DNA of 64,000 bases from Forficula auricularia (taxonomy: Eukaryota > Arthropoda > Insecta > Dermaptera > Forficulidae). Location: assembly GCA_024734495.1 (NCBI GenBank), contig JALMQS010000828.1, positions 248,001-312,000 of the forward strand, read 5' to 3'. Of the stretch, positions 9,720 to 20,339 are shown piece by piece. The notes under the pieces were generated by a model, which searched no databases, had not been told where the DNA came from, and saw only the letters and a program-made list of their open reading frames with translations. Numbering within the stretch: the first letter of the stretch is position 1; every line of letters starts with the position of its first letter. Both the position numbers and the translations under genes were made by a program.

Positions 9720-11120
9720 CAAATGACAAATACTTTATTTATTTACTGTTTTTTTTAGTTATTTTTAAAAATTTCTTAAAAACTAAACATAACAAGTTAT
9801 AAAACCAATGTTCTAGTAATAGTTTTTTTCTATTATTATTGTAAATCATCTTTCTGCAATGAAAATTCGTCACTTGCTGGGGATCATCTTTTTAATTTAT
9901 ACATACAAAATGTAACTAAATTATTTAATAATTAATAGAGATTGTGGTGTTGGTGCAAGGTGAAACATCTTAAATAAAGATAAAAGTAAATAAATATTAT
10001 ATGAAATATTTATTCATTTACTATGAGACAAATAAATATAAAAATCTACGAAATTAGCTATCAATATTATAAAAAATAAATGTTAACAAAATTTGATACT
10101 AAGTAGCTTCAGCAATATATAAAATATCTACACTTAAATGTATGTAGAACCATTCAAAATACTAATCAACAAAATTTTGATTTTGTAATTATATTTATAT
10201 AATATAAATAATCATTCATTTTTAGAATATAAAAATGATGTATATGTTACATAGGGGTCGAGAGAATTTTACCATAAAAAGGCTTAGATTGGACATGGTA
10301 CAAAAAAGATTGGGAAACACTGATATAGACTATAGAGTCCCGTTCTACTTTTGCACGGAATCCAAAAAATGATATTCTCTCCATTTTAGAAAAGGAAGTT
10401 CTAAAGATAGAGAGCCCAAAATCTTATCAGCTCTTCGCTTTGAGAATACAAACATTTTGGCACTTGAACGAAATTTCTACAACATTATTGTGAGTTCAGA
10501 ATTCAAATAAATAGACACACAATCACACAAACAGAAAAAATCATGACTGAAAATGATTTTTCTCCAGGTCTCAAAATTGTTTTAACACAATGTGTAGAAA
10601 AATCGAGTGAACTCAATAGTAGAATAATCTGGCAGGCAGTAATAATTTAAAAAATATATATACAAGACAAATTGAAAAGATTATTAAGCTTCCCAAAATT
10701 ATAGTACATTTTTTGTCACTGAACGATTTGAGCCAGAAAGCTGAAATTTAACTGAGATTAGCTTCATTCTATAAATTTTTGATCAAAATGTTTTTTATTT
10801 TCCAAATTTAAATTTACATATTTATTATTTTTACAATAAATTGGGCATCGAGCAACACTCCCTTCTCATGTCCATATTTACAAACAATGTCTTTTATTAT
10901 TTTAATCACATAATTAATAGAGATTGTGGTGTTGGTGCAAGGTGAAACATCTTTAATAAAGATAAAAGTAAATAAATATTATATGAAATATTCATTTACT
11001 ATGAGTTAAGATTTCTAGGTCACTTGTTGTGTTTTTATGTGAAAAAGTGACCTAGAAATCTTAACTCATAGTAAATGAATATTTCATATAATATTTATTT
11101 ACTTTTATCTTTATTAAAGT
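9720..11120. other. Intergenic or intronic AT-rich DNA with a foldback
   Basis: No gene recognised. A block AATAGAGATTGTGGTGTTGG occurs at about 9937 and again at about 10916. The second copy leads into a foldback at about 10951-11118 whose 70-bp arms end in GACCTAGAAATCTTAACTC. Confidence 0.55.
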
Positions 11121-11124
11121 ATTT

Positions 11125-11935
11125 AAGAGAGAAAGAATTTAATTTTTAGGACAAAATCTAGGATTTTAGTAGAAATAGTTTTATATTGCGATATCAGATG
11201 GGATTTATCCACTCAGGCGTTGAACCTGAGAACTAACAACCTTTCCGGTAGTGATGAGCAAAGCAAGACCAAGACTAAGACTTGCTTTGCTCATCACTAA
11301 TATTAATACTCAAAAACAAAATAATAATAATATTTTTCTTAAAAGTGATCATGACTTTCTAAACACCATATAGAAGACTTTACAAACACACCCTCTGCCT
11401 ATATTAATTAGTGATGAGCAGAATTGGTCTTGGTTTTGCAGTCTTGGGCTTGTTCTTGCTTTGCTCATCACTAATATTAATACTCAAAATCAAAATAATA
11501 ATAATATTTTTCTTAAAAGTGATCAAGACTTTCTAAACATCCTATAGAAGACTTTACAAACACACCCTCTGCCTATATTAATTAGTGATGAGCAGAATTG
11601 GTCTTGGTCTTGGTCGTGTAGTCTTGGTCTTGGTCTTGTAGTCTTGGTCTTGGTCTTGCTTTGCTCATCACTACTTTCCGGGCAGTTAGCTCAAGCCTCG
11701 AGACAAAAACCTCTCTCTGACCCGCAATATATTATATAAGCGAATAAATTTTTTGCGCCATTCTTCTATAACGGAAAATAAATAATTCAGCTTAAAATGA
11801 AAAAAAAATTTCATAGAGGATCTTTTATTTAAATATAAAACTAAAGATTTGAGCAACTTTTTTTTGAAAATAGTTGGAATATTTTTCAAAAAATCAGCTC
11901 GGATTAAAAACCAATGTATATTAAGGAGGTTCGGG
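11125..11935. repeat. Dispersed repeat with tRNA-like B box (family J), interrupted
   Basis: Begins AAGAGAGAAAGAATTTAAT and includes CTCAGGCGTTGAACCTGAG, whose reverse complement resembles a tRNA T-arm and Pol III B box (GGTTCRACTCC). Related copies lie at 12843-13035 and 27890-28258. A hAT-like MITE (11249-11673) splits this copy. Confidence 0.6.
11249..11673. mobile_element. Concatenated hAT-type MITEs with 8-bp target duplication
   Basis: Ends are TAGTGATGAGCAAAGCAAG and CTTGCTTTGCTCATCACTA, flanked by CTTTCCGG at 11241-11248 and 11674-11681. Inside, short TAGTGATGAGC..GCTCATCACTA units alternate with a repeated approximately 110-bp spacer (ATATTAATACTCAAAA..), giving a tandem composite of about two and a half units. 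The uninterrupted site exists in the family J copies at 27890-28258 and 12843-13035, which confirms insertion. Confidence 0.8.
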
Positions 11936-12350
11936 ACAGTTTATCATTTTTATAAGGAAATTGTCAAATTTTTCTCATCGAATCATTGATGTATTAAATA
12001 TTTATTACCGAAATTTGAAGTTGATCATTTGTCTCATTACCGAGAAATAAATTATTGAAAATTGTCCATTTAACATGGAAGTAAATGGACCGAGGTTTTA
12101 AAAGGGCTATAACTTCTATATAAATTATACCATTTTCAACCAATTTGTACAGATCAATAATTCAACTTTTATGAATCGAATGATACATTTTTCAATAGAT
12201 TTGACAGTCTAGTTAATTAGTTATTCATAAATATATAAATAAAAAGTTATTTGTAGCCAACAAAATATGACAAAAGCACTAGTAACTCTTGAAGGAGACA
12301 ATAAAAGAGTGTATCTTCTGCTGGAATTATAAATTTTATTTATTTATAAC

Positions 12351-12391
12351 GAGACTATAGTTTCGAGGGCTTTGCCCTCTTCATCAGTCTA
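12351..12391 (-). ncRNA. Hammerhead ribozyme candidate, left arm
   Basis: Minus-strand CTGATGA, stem II GAGGGC-AAA-GCCCTC (six pairs), GAAAC-TATA-GTC. Mirror image of 12466-12507. The core is intact and helix III is the palindrome ACTATAGT. Confidence 0.8.
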
Positions 12392-12465
12392 TTACAATGG
12401 ATTCACAGGAATTAATTTATGAATCAAATTCATTCATAAATTAATTCCTGTGAATACATTGTAAT

Positions 12466-12507
12466 AGACTGATGAAGAGGGCAAAGCCCTCGAAACTATA
12501 GTCTCAT
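12466..12507 (+). ncRNA. Hammerhead ribozyme candidate, right arm
   Basis: CTGATGA 12469-12475; stem II GAGGGC-AAA-GCCCTC 12477-12491; GAAA 12492-12495; GTC 12501-12503. Helix I can form from TAAT-A-GA upstream and TCATTA downstream with one bulge. All conserved core bases are present. Confidence 0.8.
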
Positions 12508-12842
12508 TATAAATAACTAAAATTTATAATTCCAGCAGAAGACACACTCTTTATTGTCTCCTTCAATATAATAAAATTCTGCTACTCTCGGCAAAAACTT
12601 TCAATTTACTAGTAACTCTATTTGTTGAAATAGTTTTTGTGTTAAATAAATGTTTTTATAATGAGAAAAAATTTATCTCTAAATTCTTTTTATTAATATT
12701 ATCAAAACAAAGATTTTTATTCGAAATTAACCTAATTATTAACAATTTTTTTATTAAAAAATTTGGTATGCAGACGTTGTCACTCTGGAGAAATACAAAA
12801 GATTTTTTCGAAGATCAACAAGATAGATAAGCAGTCTCGAAC

Positions 12843-13035
12843 TCCCTTAAGAGAGAAATAATTTAATTTTAGGACAAAATCTACGATTTTAGTAGAAATA
12901 TTAATAACTGCCCGGAAAGCTTGTTAGTTCTCAGGTTCAACTCCTGAGGGGATGAATCCCCTCTGATATCGCAATATAAAAATATTTCTACTAAGATCCT
13001 AGATTTTGTCATAAAAATTAAATTCTTTCTCTCTT
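12843..13035. repeat. Family J repeat as a foldback with tRNA-like centre
   Basis: Arms GAAATAATTTAATTTTAGG.. and ..AAAATTAAATTCTTTCTC flank a centre with CTCAGGTTCAACTCCTGAG, a perfect 5-bp stem over a B-box-like loop. Read on plus, it contains the sequence corresponding to the uninterrupted target of the MITE at 11249-11673. Confidence 0.6.
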
Positions 13036-13186
13036 GATATACATTAGTTTTTAACCCGAGCTGATTTATTGAAAAACATTCCAACTATTTTCAAAAATAA
13101 AAGATGCTCAAATCTTTAGTTTTATAAAGTATTTAAGTTGTAAAATATCTAACTAAAGGCATAGATAGATATTCATTAGGTAAGGC

Positions 13187-13565
13187 AGGTTTATGTTTAC
13201 CGATGACATTGCTCTTTTAGAACACAATAAAGTAGAATTAGTAGAGGCTTTAAACAGGATCAATCAAACTTTAACATACGTGATTAAAATGGAAATTAAT
13301 TAAAACAAAACAAAGCTGTTAGTCTATAGAAAAAAAGAGAAAGAGGTAGAAAGAAAAAAGTTATACAAGATAAGCGAACATAACATATAGAAGGGTTTAT
13401 TAAATTTCGCTATGTGGGAAGAAAAAAATGAGGGAAATCAGAAAGAAATTATATGGTCTGGAATTGTTCAAGCAAGATTGAATTTAAATATGAACAAAAA
13501 CTATTATTTTTCTCTCAAAATAGCCAAGAAGTTGTGTAGCTCTGAAATTTTGACCAAGAGCAGAA
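13187..13565 (+). pseudogene. LINE reverse transcriptase fragment with FTDD box
   Basis: The frame from 13187 reads RFMFTDDIALLEHNKVELVE, matching motif C (F/YADD) of non-LTR reverse transcriptases, then LNRINQTLTYVIKMEIN before a stop codon. Beyond it NKTKLLVYRKK and, in a shifted frame, further thumb-like sequence (GNQKEIIWSGIVQARL) can be followed to about 13565. There are at least two stops and a frame change, and no endonuclease or finger region, so this is a decayed piece. The RTE- or R2-like style of the motif C neighbourhood is only a hint of clade. Confidence 0.6.
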
Positions 13566-13580
13566 AAGATTATTGCTGAA

Positions 13581-13908
13581 AATTAAACGGGTAAAGAGAT
13601 TAGGTTATTAATATTTTTTGAGCATCAAATCGATTCTCAAATAAAAAATTTTATGTGTGGCCGAAATCGCAGTTAGTTAGTTAGTTGTGACGTCATTGTT
13701 GTACTGTTTCAGGAAATAATGTGAATGAAATGATATAGCCTATAAATTAAACGGGTAAAGAGATTAGGTTATTAATATTTTTTGAGCATCAAATCGATTC
13801 GCAAGTAAAAAATGTTATGTGTGACCGAAATCGCAGTTAGTTAGTTAGTTGTGACGTCATTGTTGTACTATTTCAGGAAATAATAAGAATGAAATGAAAT
13901 TGTCTATT
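13581..13908. repeat. Tandem duplication, 164-bp period
   Basis: AATTAAACGGGTAAAGAG begins at 13581 and again at 13745; both units include GTTAGTTAGTTAGTTGTGAC and differ at few positions, so the duplication is fairly recent. Confidence 0.9.
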
Positions 13909-14308
13909 AATATATAGGTGTGTTATTTTTATCACCCCATAAAAGTGTGTAGAATTGAAGTACCTATAACTTTATTCAATTGTTCGAGATAGTTCGATTT
14001 ACGTGATTTAATAGTATTTTATTACAGCTTTGAAAGATTTTAAATATATAATAGAGGAATTTAAAAAATTCTTAATTTTTAGTTTAGAAAAAGAAAATTC
14101 AGAATTAAAATTTTATACCTAAATGTTAATATCTTTTAATAAGAAAAAATGAATGAATTTAAAGACCAAATGACGATTAGTGAATAATGAATATACTTAA
14201 TTTCTTTTCAGAAATCGCACATCTCCTGGGGAGTTAAACCAGTATTAAACTTGCTATCCGGTTATCCTTGAGATTTTTCCTCTGACATGTAAAAAATACT
14301 ATATAAAG

Positions 14309-14522
14309 ATGAAGGAGGAGGTAGCAGCCAAAGTTGGATGCGCTGGGTTCAATAAAACACCCTGAATAAAACCCCTAAGCCTTGGTTCGATCACATATGT
14401 GTACCGCATTTTGTGTATAACTCACAATTAATTGAAGATGGCCAAATAAATTTAGGCCAAAAAGTTTTATTCAGGGTGTTTTATTGAGCGCATCCAACTT
14501 TGGCTGATACCTCCTCCTTCAT
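14309..14522. repeat. Inverted repeat of about 75-bp arms
   Basis: GATGAAGGAGGAGGTAGCAG..CAAAGTTGGATGCGCT..AACACCCTGAATAAAA is mirrored at 14463-14522. Non-coding foldback or MITE; no target duplication recognised. Confidence 0.8.
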
Positions 14523-14989
14523 CTAATACAATTTCATCACAGCCACGAACTCTAACAACAAAAATACTATATTACTCAAAATTCCAAAAGTTCAATTGTT
14601 TTTAATTATATATGTTTAGAATGGAAAACTTTATTAGATTTTTCACTAGGTTAATGAAGAATATTAAACTTTTAGAAAGGTGAAAGATTTGCCTTGGGAT
14701 AAAACCTGATAGAGGCGAGTTTCATCAAACAGTTTTTGGTCTGATAATATTTTTCTATGATGACGATGCTAACAAAAAGAGGAGATATAAATTATAATAT
14801 TGATTTTGAAGAAATCGTATGACAGATATACGATGGCAGTTTAGATATAAACCGGATTTTTTTTTATTTTATTAAATCATCGAAAATCATACACAATTTT
14901 TCTACGTAATTTCCAAATATATAGAAACACATTTTTCCAATGTCAATTTTTTTGACTTCGTCTTTGAAGAAATAACAGAAGTATATTGA

Positions 14990-15229
14990 CGTATTTTTAT
15001 CAAGTTTTTTGGCAAAGGAGGCGTCAAATCTGCTAAAATTTTTAGAAAGCTCCAGGTGATTGATATAAAAGCTTTTTCAAAGAAATCAGACAGAATAGTC
15101 AGGAAAAATGCAGCAATGCTCTTGAATGGACCGGAATCTTTCTATGAGAATGGAACAAACATAGTCCGGGACGAACTCAAAAGTATGCAAGAAAGCAAAA
15201 GAACTCTATATCAGAGCATTGTTCAATAA
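14990..15229 (+). other. Unrecognised open frame without a start codon
   Basis: Seventy-nine codons lie open between stops, including GKGGVKSAKIFRKLQVIDIK and NGPESFYENGTNIVRDELK. Composition is more protein-like than its surroundings (few Asn/Lys homopolymers), but no family was recognised and there is no in-frame ATG near the start. It may be an eroded transposon coding piece or chance. Confidence 0.2.
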
Positions 15230-15412
15230 TAAAATATATAAAATTCAATTGGTCATCAGTTCAAAATTGATTCTAGTCAATGATAAATGTTTTCTGTGAA
15301 TTATTGCTATATTTGATTGATATAAATGTGTGAAATATCTATGTTAATTTGAGTGGATATTGATGAGGCAGTCCAAAAAAGAAGATAATTTATACTATCT
15401 TTTTATTTTTAT

Positions 15413-15460
15413 TCAAAAACCGACGTTTCGGAGGCTATTCCCTCCTTCTTAGGGTTTTGA
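15413..15460 (-). ncRNA. Decayed hammerhead motif, left arm
   Basis: Stem II and GAAACGTC match the right arm, but the CTGAAGA core reads CTAAGAA, which should be inactive. Confidence 0.45.
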
Positions 15461-15492
15461 AAAGTCAGTGAAGGAAATCCAATCTGACTTTT

Positions 15493-15538
15493 CAAAACCC
15501 TGAAGAAGGAGGGAATAGCCTCCGAAACGTCGGTTTTT
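15493..15538 (+). ncRNA. Hammerhead ribozyme candidate with strong helix I
   Basis: Helix I AAAACC/GGTTTT (15494-15499 with 15532-15537), core CTGAAGA 15500-15506, stem II GGAGG/CCTCC (15508-15512 with 15519-15523), then GAAACGTC 15524-15531. Helix III is only ACGT, so cleavage would require two molecules. Every conserved base is present. Confidence 0.8.
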
Positions 15539-15793
15539 GAATAAAAATAAAAAGATAGTATAAATTATCTTCTTTTTTTGACCTGCCTCATCAATATCCA
15601 CACAACTTCACTTATCAGTCCGTCTTCAAAAATTACTCCAATCTTATTAATTTCTACTGATGATTTATGTATACAAAGTGACAATTTACAGATCTTGAAC
15701 GAAATTGTATGTATCAATTGAAACTTCTGTAATTGCTGTATTATGTAATTGTTTTAAAAAAATTGAAGAAATGTTTCATTTTTCAAATTTTAG

Positions 15794-15838
15794 TACTACT
15801 GAAGATGGTCAACCAGTGGTGACCGAAACTGTTTAGTG
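15794..15838 (+). ncRNA. Hammerhead ribozyme candidate (GTT site)
   Basis: Helix I TACTA/TAGTG (15794-15798 with 15834-15838), core CTGAAGA 15799-15805, stem II GGTCA/TGACC (15807-15811 with 15820-15824), GAAAC-T-GTT to 15833. Cleavage triplet would be GTT. It is a single, not inverted, copy. Confidence 0.7.
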
Positions 15839-16024
15839 AATTAATAAAATAAATAATAATAATTAAATAAAATGTTTGTCTTTTATTAGTTTGTGACTAT
15901 AAAAAACCTTTTAATTTAAAATAAATAAATAAAGCTCTGGAGAGACCTTTCAAAGCACGAACATGCTCAAAAGATAACCAAGAGCTAATTTAAAATAAAC
16001 AAAAACATGATCAGTATCCTGACG

Positions 16025-16120
16025 AGCTTCTTTACAGGTCATTGTAGACATAGAGACCACCTGAGGAAATTGAGCCTGGAGAAGAGCAGGGAATGCAGAT
16101 TCTTCAAATCAGCAAGATAA
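16025..16120 (+). pseudogene. LINE RNase H C-terminal/knuckle fragment
   Basis: A frame reads LTSFFTGHCRHRDHLRKLSL then ECRFFK, resembling the LTGH..HLRRLG...CRLC region that follows the RNase H domain of I/Jockey-type LINEs. Flanking frames are broken. The open frame that begins at 16093 in another frame has no recognisable content. Confidence 0.4.
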
Positions 16121-16329
16121 AAGCTCTGCGCATTTTTATAAGATTACGAATCGCTGACTGCAAGAGAAAGAAGAATCTGAGAGCATACTATTTTACCACT
16201 AGTGAACATTTTTCGCTAGACACACTACAAATTCACAATTGCATAAAAAGAAATTGGTCTAAAGAAGGTGCTTTAGAACATTGGACAATACAATGGGCCA
16301 TGCTACAAGAAAGCTAGCTAAAATAGATC

Positions 16330-18130
16330 ACTAGGTCGGAGTATATTAATCACTCTTAAGTCCTATTTATCTATCCAATCCTTTCAAAGGCCTAAGTGTA
16401 TGATTGGCCTAAAATATATTTTGTCCAAATAGAAAGCTAGGATACGACACCACCAACAAATATGTGTTTCTAAATTAAGAGATTATTTAGAAAAAAAGAA
16501 AAATTAATTTTAGATTATTTATTGATCCAATAATTTGTAAAAAAAAATTATTATATTATCTCCTTCGAAGTAAAATTTTAGCATTGGTTTTTAAATAGAT
16601 TTTAATTTTATTTTGGGGCAAAAATGTAAAAAAAAAATAAAATAAAATGATGAAACAAACATAACATTAGATAAAATCGAAATATATCGTATATTAGATT
16701 AGATGTTTGAGGATATAAGTGTAAGATTTCGGGAGGGGGGGGCATGAGCTCTCCTAAATACTTCCATACAACATCATAACTATATATTTATATAATATTT
16801 AAATTCTTTATAATTTTGTTTTATAATCTAAAAAAAAGATCAGTTTTAAAATAAAACTATTCAATACTTAATCTTTCTTTAAGGATTATTACTTATATTT
16901 TTAGATAATATCATGCTGTTAATTATATGAAATATAGTATGGTCTTTTAATCATCTTAAAAAAATATTTTTCTTAAAAAGTGTGATTATCTTAAGTTCAA
17001 TAACTTTAGGACACTGGCATAAAGAGATTTTAATGAATTTTTTTATGAATTTCATTTAAGCTTGCAAATTTTAAGAAATGACATAATTAAAATTTTTAGA
17101 TATACTTATACTAAATATAGCATTAATTAATTTTAATCAAAATTTCTTCTATTGTTTTATAATCATATCTACTTATCGACGAAATAAAAAATAAAAATAA
17201 CCAAGATCTTAATTTTGACCTGTAAAAATACTTTTATGTGATTGATATATATTTTTTTTTAATTTTAAAAATTTATTGCAGATTAAAGCATAAAAAAATA
17301 TCAACATTTTTATTTTTCTTTAAGTTTCGGAGATTTGTAATGTAAAAAACTAGTAGAAAGTGAGAACTCTCTATTTTAGCCTGAAAAAATAGTTCTCTAT
17401 GTTATTTTTTATATATTTATTTAATGGTTCAATGATGAAAAAAAAATTTTTTGACTAAGTTTTGGAGCTTTGAAAACTGAAAAATGAGTTTCACTGGAGC
17501 TATTTTGGACTGTAGAAATACTTTCTTTTTAGAATTTGTTTAATCATATCTAACATATCAGATCATAAAAGATTCTAAAGTTTTAATTTTTGAGTAAGTT
17601 ATTGAGGGTTGAAAGGAATGAATTGAAGGAAAAAGTGAAAATTTTTCACGACTGGTACGCTGTATGTAGTTTCGAGAAATTAAATAAATTATTAATTTAT
17701 TAAATGGTATTTAAAAACACAACTGTTGGAGTGATTGTTATTTTTTACTATAGAAACGAATTGAAATCTCAAAAGTTATTTAAGAAAAGATATTTTTGAA
17801 TAATTTTGGATTTTTTTAATCGAAAGATTTGGAGTTAGAAAATCCAAAATCTAATCAGTTTTTTCCCAATGGAAATACAAACATTTTAGCACAAAAACGA
17901 AATTTCTACTGTTCATTCTAAAGTTATCTTAGATAATTGAATTCAGACACAGAGACACAAAAAAATCATAATTGAAAATGATGTTTCTCCTTGATCCAGA
18001 CATTTTCAATACAATAACAAAAAAAAAATGAAAATTCAATACTCCTGAGAGGCAAGCCAGTGAAAAGCGAGAAAAAAATTGAAAATTTCAACCTGTACCA
18101 AATAATTCTGATGAGATAGAATTTTTTTAA
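16330..18130. other. AT-rich DNA without a recognised gene
   Basis: Mostly A/T-rich with no supported gene. At 17820-18060 there is a copy of a dispersed non-coding repeat (AAAATCTAATCAG.., TTTTAGCAC..CGAAATTTC) also visible near 10390-10560 and 58260-58440. Confidence 0.5.
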
Positions 18131-18238
18131 ATATGAATTTCTTCTTAAAGAGAAACAAAGAGATTGTCCTTGATGCAAATAAACATACACACATATATAT
18201 CGAAATTATATATCTGTATATATATTATTTATTTGTTT

Positions 18239-18277
18239 GAGACTATAATTTCGAAGGCTTGGCCCTCATCATCAGTG
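18239..18277 (-). ncRNA. Hammerhead ribozyme candidate
   Basis: Minus-strand CTGATGA, stem II GAGGGC-CAA-GCCTTC (six pairs with one G-T), GAAAT-TATA-GTC. Core intact. Confidence 0.7.
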
Positions 18278-18368
18278 TTTTCAATTATATTATAATTATT
18301 ATTTTTCATGGGATCAGTATCGTGTGGATATTGATCCCAAGAAAAATAATATTTATAATATAATTAAA

Positions 18369-18411
18369 AAGACTGATAATGAGGGCCAAGCATTCGAAAC
18401 TATAGTCTCAA
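18369..18411 (+). ncRNA. Decayed hammerhead motif
   Basis: The core reads CTGATAA instead of CTGATGA, and stem II is mismatched, but GAAACTATAGTC is kept. Partner of 18239-18277. Confidence 0.5.
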
Positions 18412-18559
18412 ACAAATAAATAATATATATACAGATATATAATTTCGATATATATGTGTTTATGTTTATTTGCATCAAGCAGAGGACAACCTCTTTGTTT
18501 CTCTTTATGAATCAACAACTCTGCTTCTCTCGGCAAAATAAAAACTTTTCAATTCAATT

Positions 18560-19240
18560 TCTTCTGTATTTGGGTGTAGCTAGGAATCAGAATATTAGTC
18601 AATAATACGAACAACTTTGCAAAAATTGAATTTCTCAGACCTGTGTTATTTTCTATAAATCAAATTAAATTTTATTCTTTCCAAATTTCTTTCAATATAT
18701 CATTCCAACACATCCCTCAGAAATAATTAAAAAATTAAAAATTTGAAATTATTTATTACTATTATTCATAACTATCGATTAAGTATAATTTTCTAAAAAT
18801 CACATTAAATTGTAATAGGTATTCCTGGTTTAGGGTTGTGCCCCATATTCGTCATTCTTAAGACTAAGCAAGGACTTGTTATATTTATATAGAAATAAAA
18901 ATGTATTGATAAGTTAAGAGCACCCTTGATTGTTTTCAAGGCTGAATCAAGTACCCGCATTCTACGTAATTACAATTCATTTACCCACGAGTGAGCATTT
19001 CGAAAGAGGGGAGTGGTTTGAATGTATATTTATCTTTTTAAGAGAACCCAATTTTAAGTTACAAAATTGCTTCTGAATATTATTGAGTGAATTAAAACAA
19101 GCTTATAGGTACATTAATTAATAAAAAGAAAAAAAAACATTAAAAAAGATTAATTTCTTAAGGTTTAGAGAAAATGAAGGTACTCATACTCACATTCACA
19201 TTTCTGCTTTGTTCTAACATACGCGTCTAAAAGGTGTTGT
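18560..19240. other. AT-rich DNA without a recognised gene
   Basis: No repeat or gene was supported. Confidence 0.45.
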
Positions 19241-19660
19241 CTTGAATTTATGGTTGTGTGCTGGTGTTTTATTTGCTGTCTGGAAATGCGGCTCACTTGT
19301 AAAAAGAACCGCTTCATTTCGCATAGCTGTCACAGAACGTCTGCTAGTGAAGAAGGGCCGCGCGTATCTGTGCTTATTACCATTTGGCCATGTGAGCTAA
19401 GGCCACTGGATTATAACAGCTGTTATGTCATCGAGAGATGGCATGCGGCCACATATCGGTCTTGCTTGGGGGAGATATTCAGAGAGAGCGCAGGCATTCA
19501 TTGAAAGGGTATGATAGCGGTTGTTTCAAAAGGCATCAAAGAAACAACCCTCAGAGGATGCAACCAAAATACAACTGTTTTGCGACTGCCGGTTTGAAAG
19601 GCTTGCTGATTTCATAAATGCAGAAGTGTAGGAGGCCGAAGGGTTGGCTAAAAATCAAAC
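19240..19660 (+). other. GC-richer patch, possible transposase remnant
   Basis: Base composition is visibly more balanced than the flanks. The frame starting at 19250 contains RPLDYNSCYVIERWHAATYR, vaguely like the PLDY..W..VER block near the third catalytic residue of Tc1/mariner transposases, but the preceding WP.SPDLN motif is not present and a stop follows at 19502. Treat as unassigned. Confidence 0.2.
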
Positions 19661-19743
19661 CCTGGGGAGTGGCAAACTCATTAGTGTACAGTTAAATCTG
19701 AGGTTTTAGAAAAGAGTGGCTGAAGCCAGAATGTTTGTGTATC

Positions 19744-20147
19744 TGTTGCAGTAAAACCCCGTTTTTAGTAAGAACGGTTTCTTACTAGTTAAAACGTGTT
19801 TCTCTGAATACTTTTGTGGCAACTAGAATTTACTGATCTTGGTTGAGTTTGGTTCAAAGGTCTAGAATCTTCATTTTGACCTTCCGCCTCATATTGGGTA
19901 TTTATTTTCAAAAATGTCAAAAATTGCATCCTCTACAACTTTGCTTCTAATTTTTGACATTTTCGTTTAAAATTTTTGGAAATAAACACCCAAAATGAGG
20001 CGGAAGGTCAAAAATGAAGATTCTAGATCTTTGAACCAAACTCAACCAACATTAGTAAATTCTAGTTGCCACAAAGGTGTATTCAGTGAAACGTGTTTTA
20101 ACTAATAAGGACCCGTTCTTATTAAAAAACGGGTTTTTACTGCAACA
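19744..20147. mobile_element. Palindromic MITE, CAGTAAAACCCCG ends
   Basis: Two arms of about 180 bp are near-perfect reverse complements (TGTTGCAGTAAAACCCCG.. to ..GGGTTTTTACTGCAACA) around a centre at about 19945. CAGTA(A/G)AACCCCG-type ends resemble pogo/Tigger elements, but the flanks show no clear TA duplication. Confidence 0.75.
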
Positions 20148-20339
20148 TATCCAAAGCTAAGAAGAGATTAGATTTTTGGGTTTTCTGGCTTCAGAACTCT
20201 AGGTTGAAAAATGCAGAGAATTATAAAAATCCGACCGTCAAGACCTCGGGGAGGAACGCATTATTTTCTCATATATCTAAGTGAAATATAGGGACCGTTT
20301 CCTATGCAATTGAATATTTTGTTTGACGCATCATACGAT

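Larger units (their letters stand above)
12290..12600. mobile_element. Foldback element with a hammerhead on each arm
   Basis: Arms start GAAGGAGACAATAAAAGAG and run through CTTCTGCTGGAATTATAA to a ribozyme motif at the inner end of each arm; a short partly palindromic spacer (12391-12465) separates them. The outer right end reads CTACTCTCGGCAAAAAC, shared with the repeats at 9470-9500, 18530-18545 and 30820-30830. Confidence 0.75.
15352..15604. mobile_element. Foldback element with hammerhead motifs at its apex
   Basis: Arms of about 110 bp begin GTGGATATTGATGAGGCAG and end in a hammerhead motif on each side of a short spacer (15461-15490). A one-armed relative lies at 38418-38545. No coding sequence. 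Confidence 0.75.
18140..18560. mobile_element. Foldback element with a hammerhead on each arm
   Basis: The left arm runs from the AAAGAGAAACAAAGAG tail leftwards and the right arm from the ribozyme through CAAATAAATAATATATA and TTATTTGCATCAAGCAGAG to CTCTCGGCAAAATAAAAAC. The spacer (18278-18368) is itself palindromic around GTATCGTGTGGATATTGATCC. Same family as 8878-9505. Confidence 0.75.

Noticed and set aside
9511..9726. Plus-strand open frame
   Set aside because: Shadow of the NT5DC exon on the minus strand.
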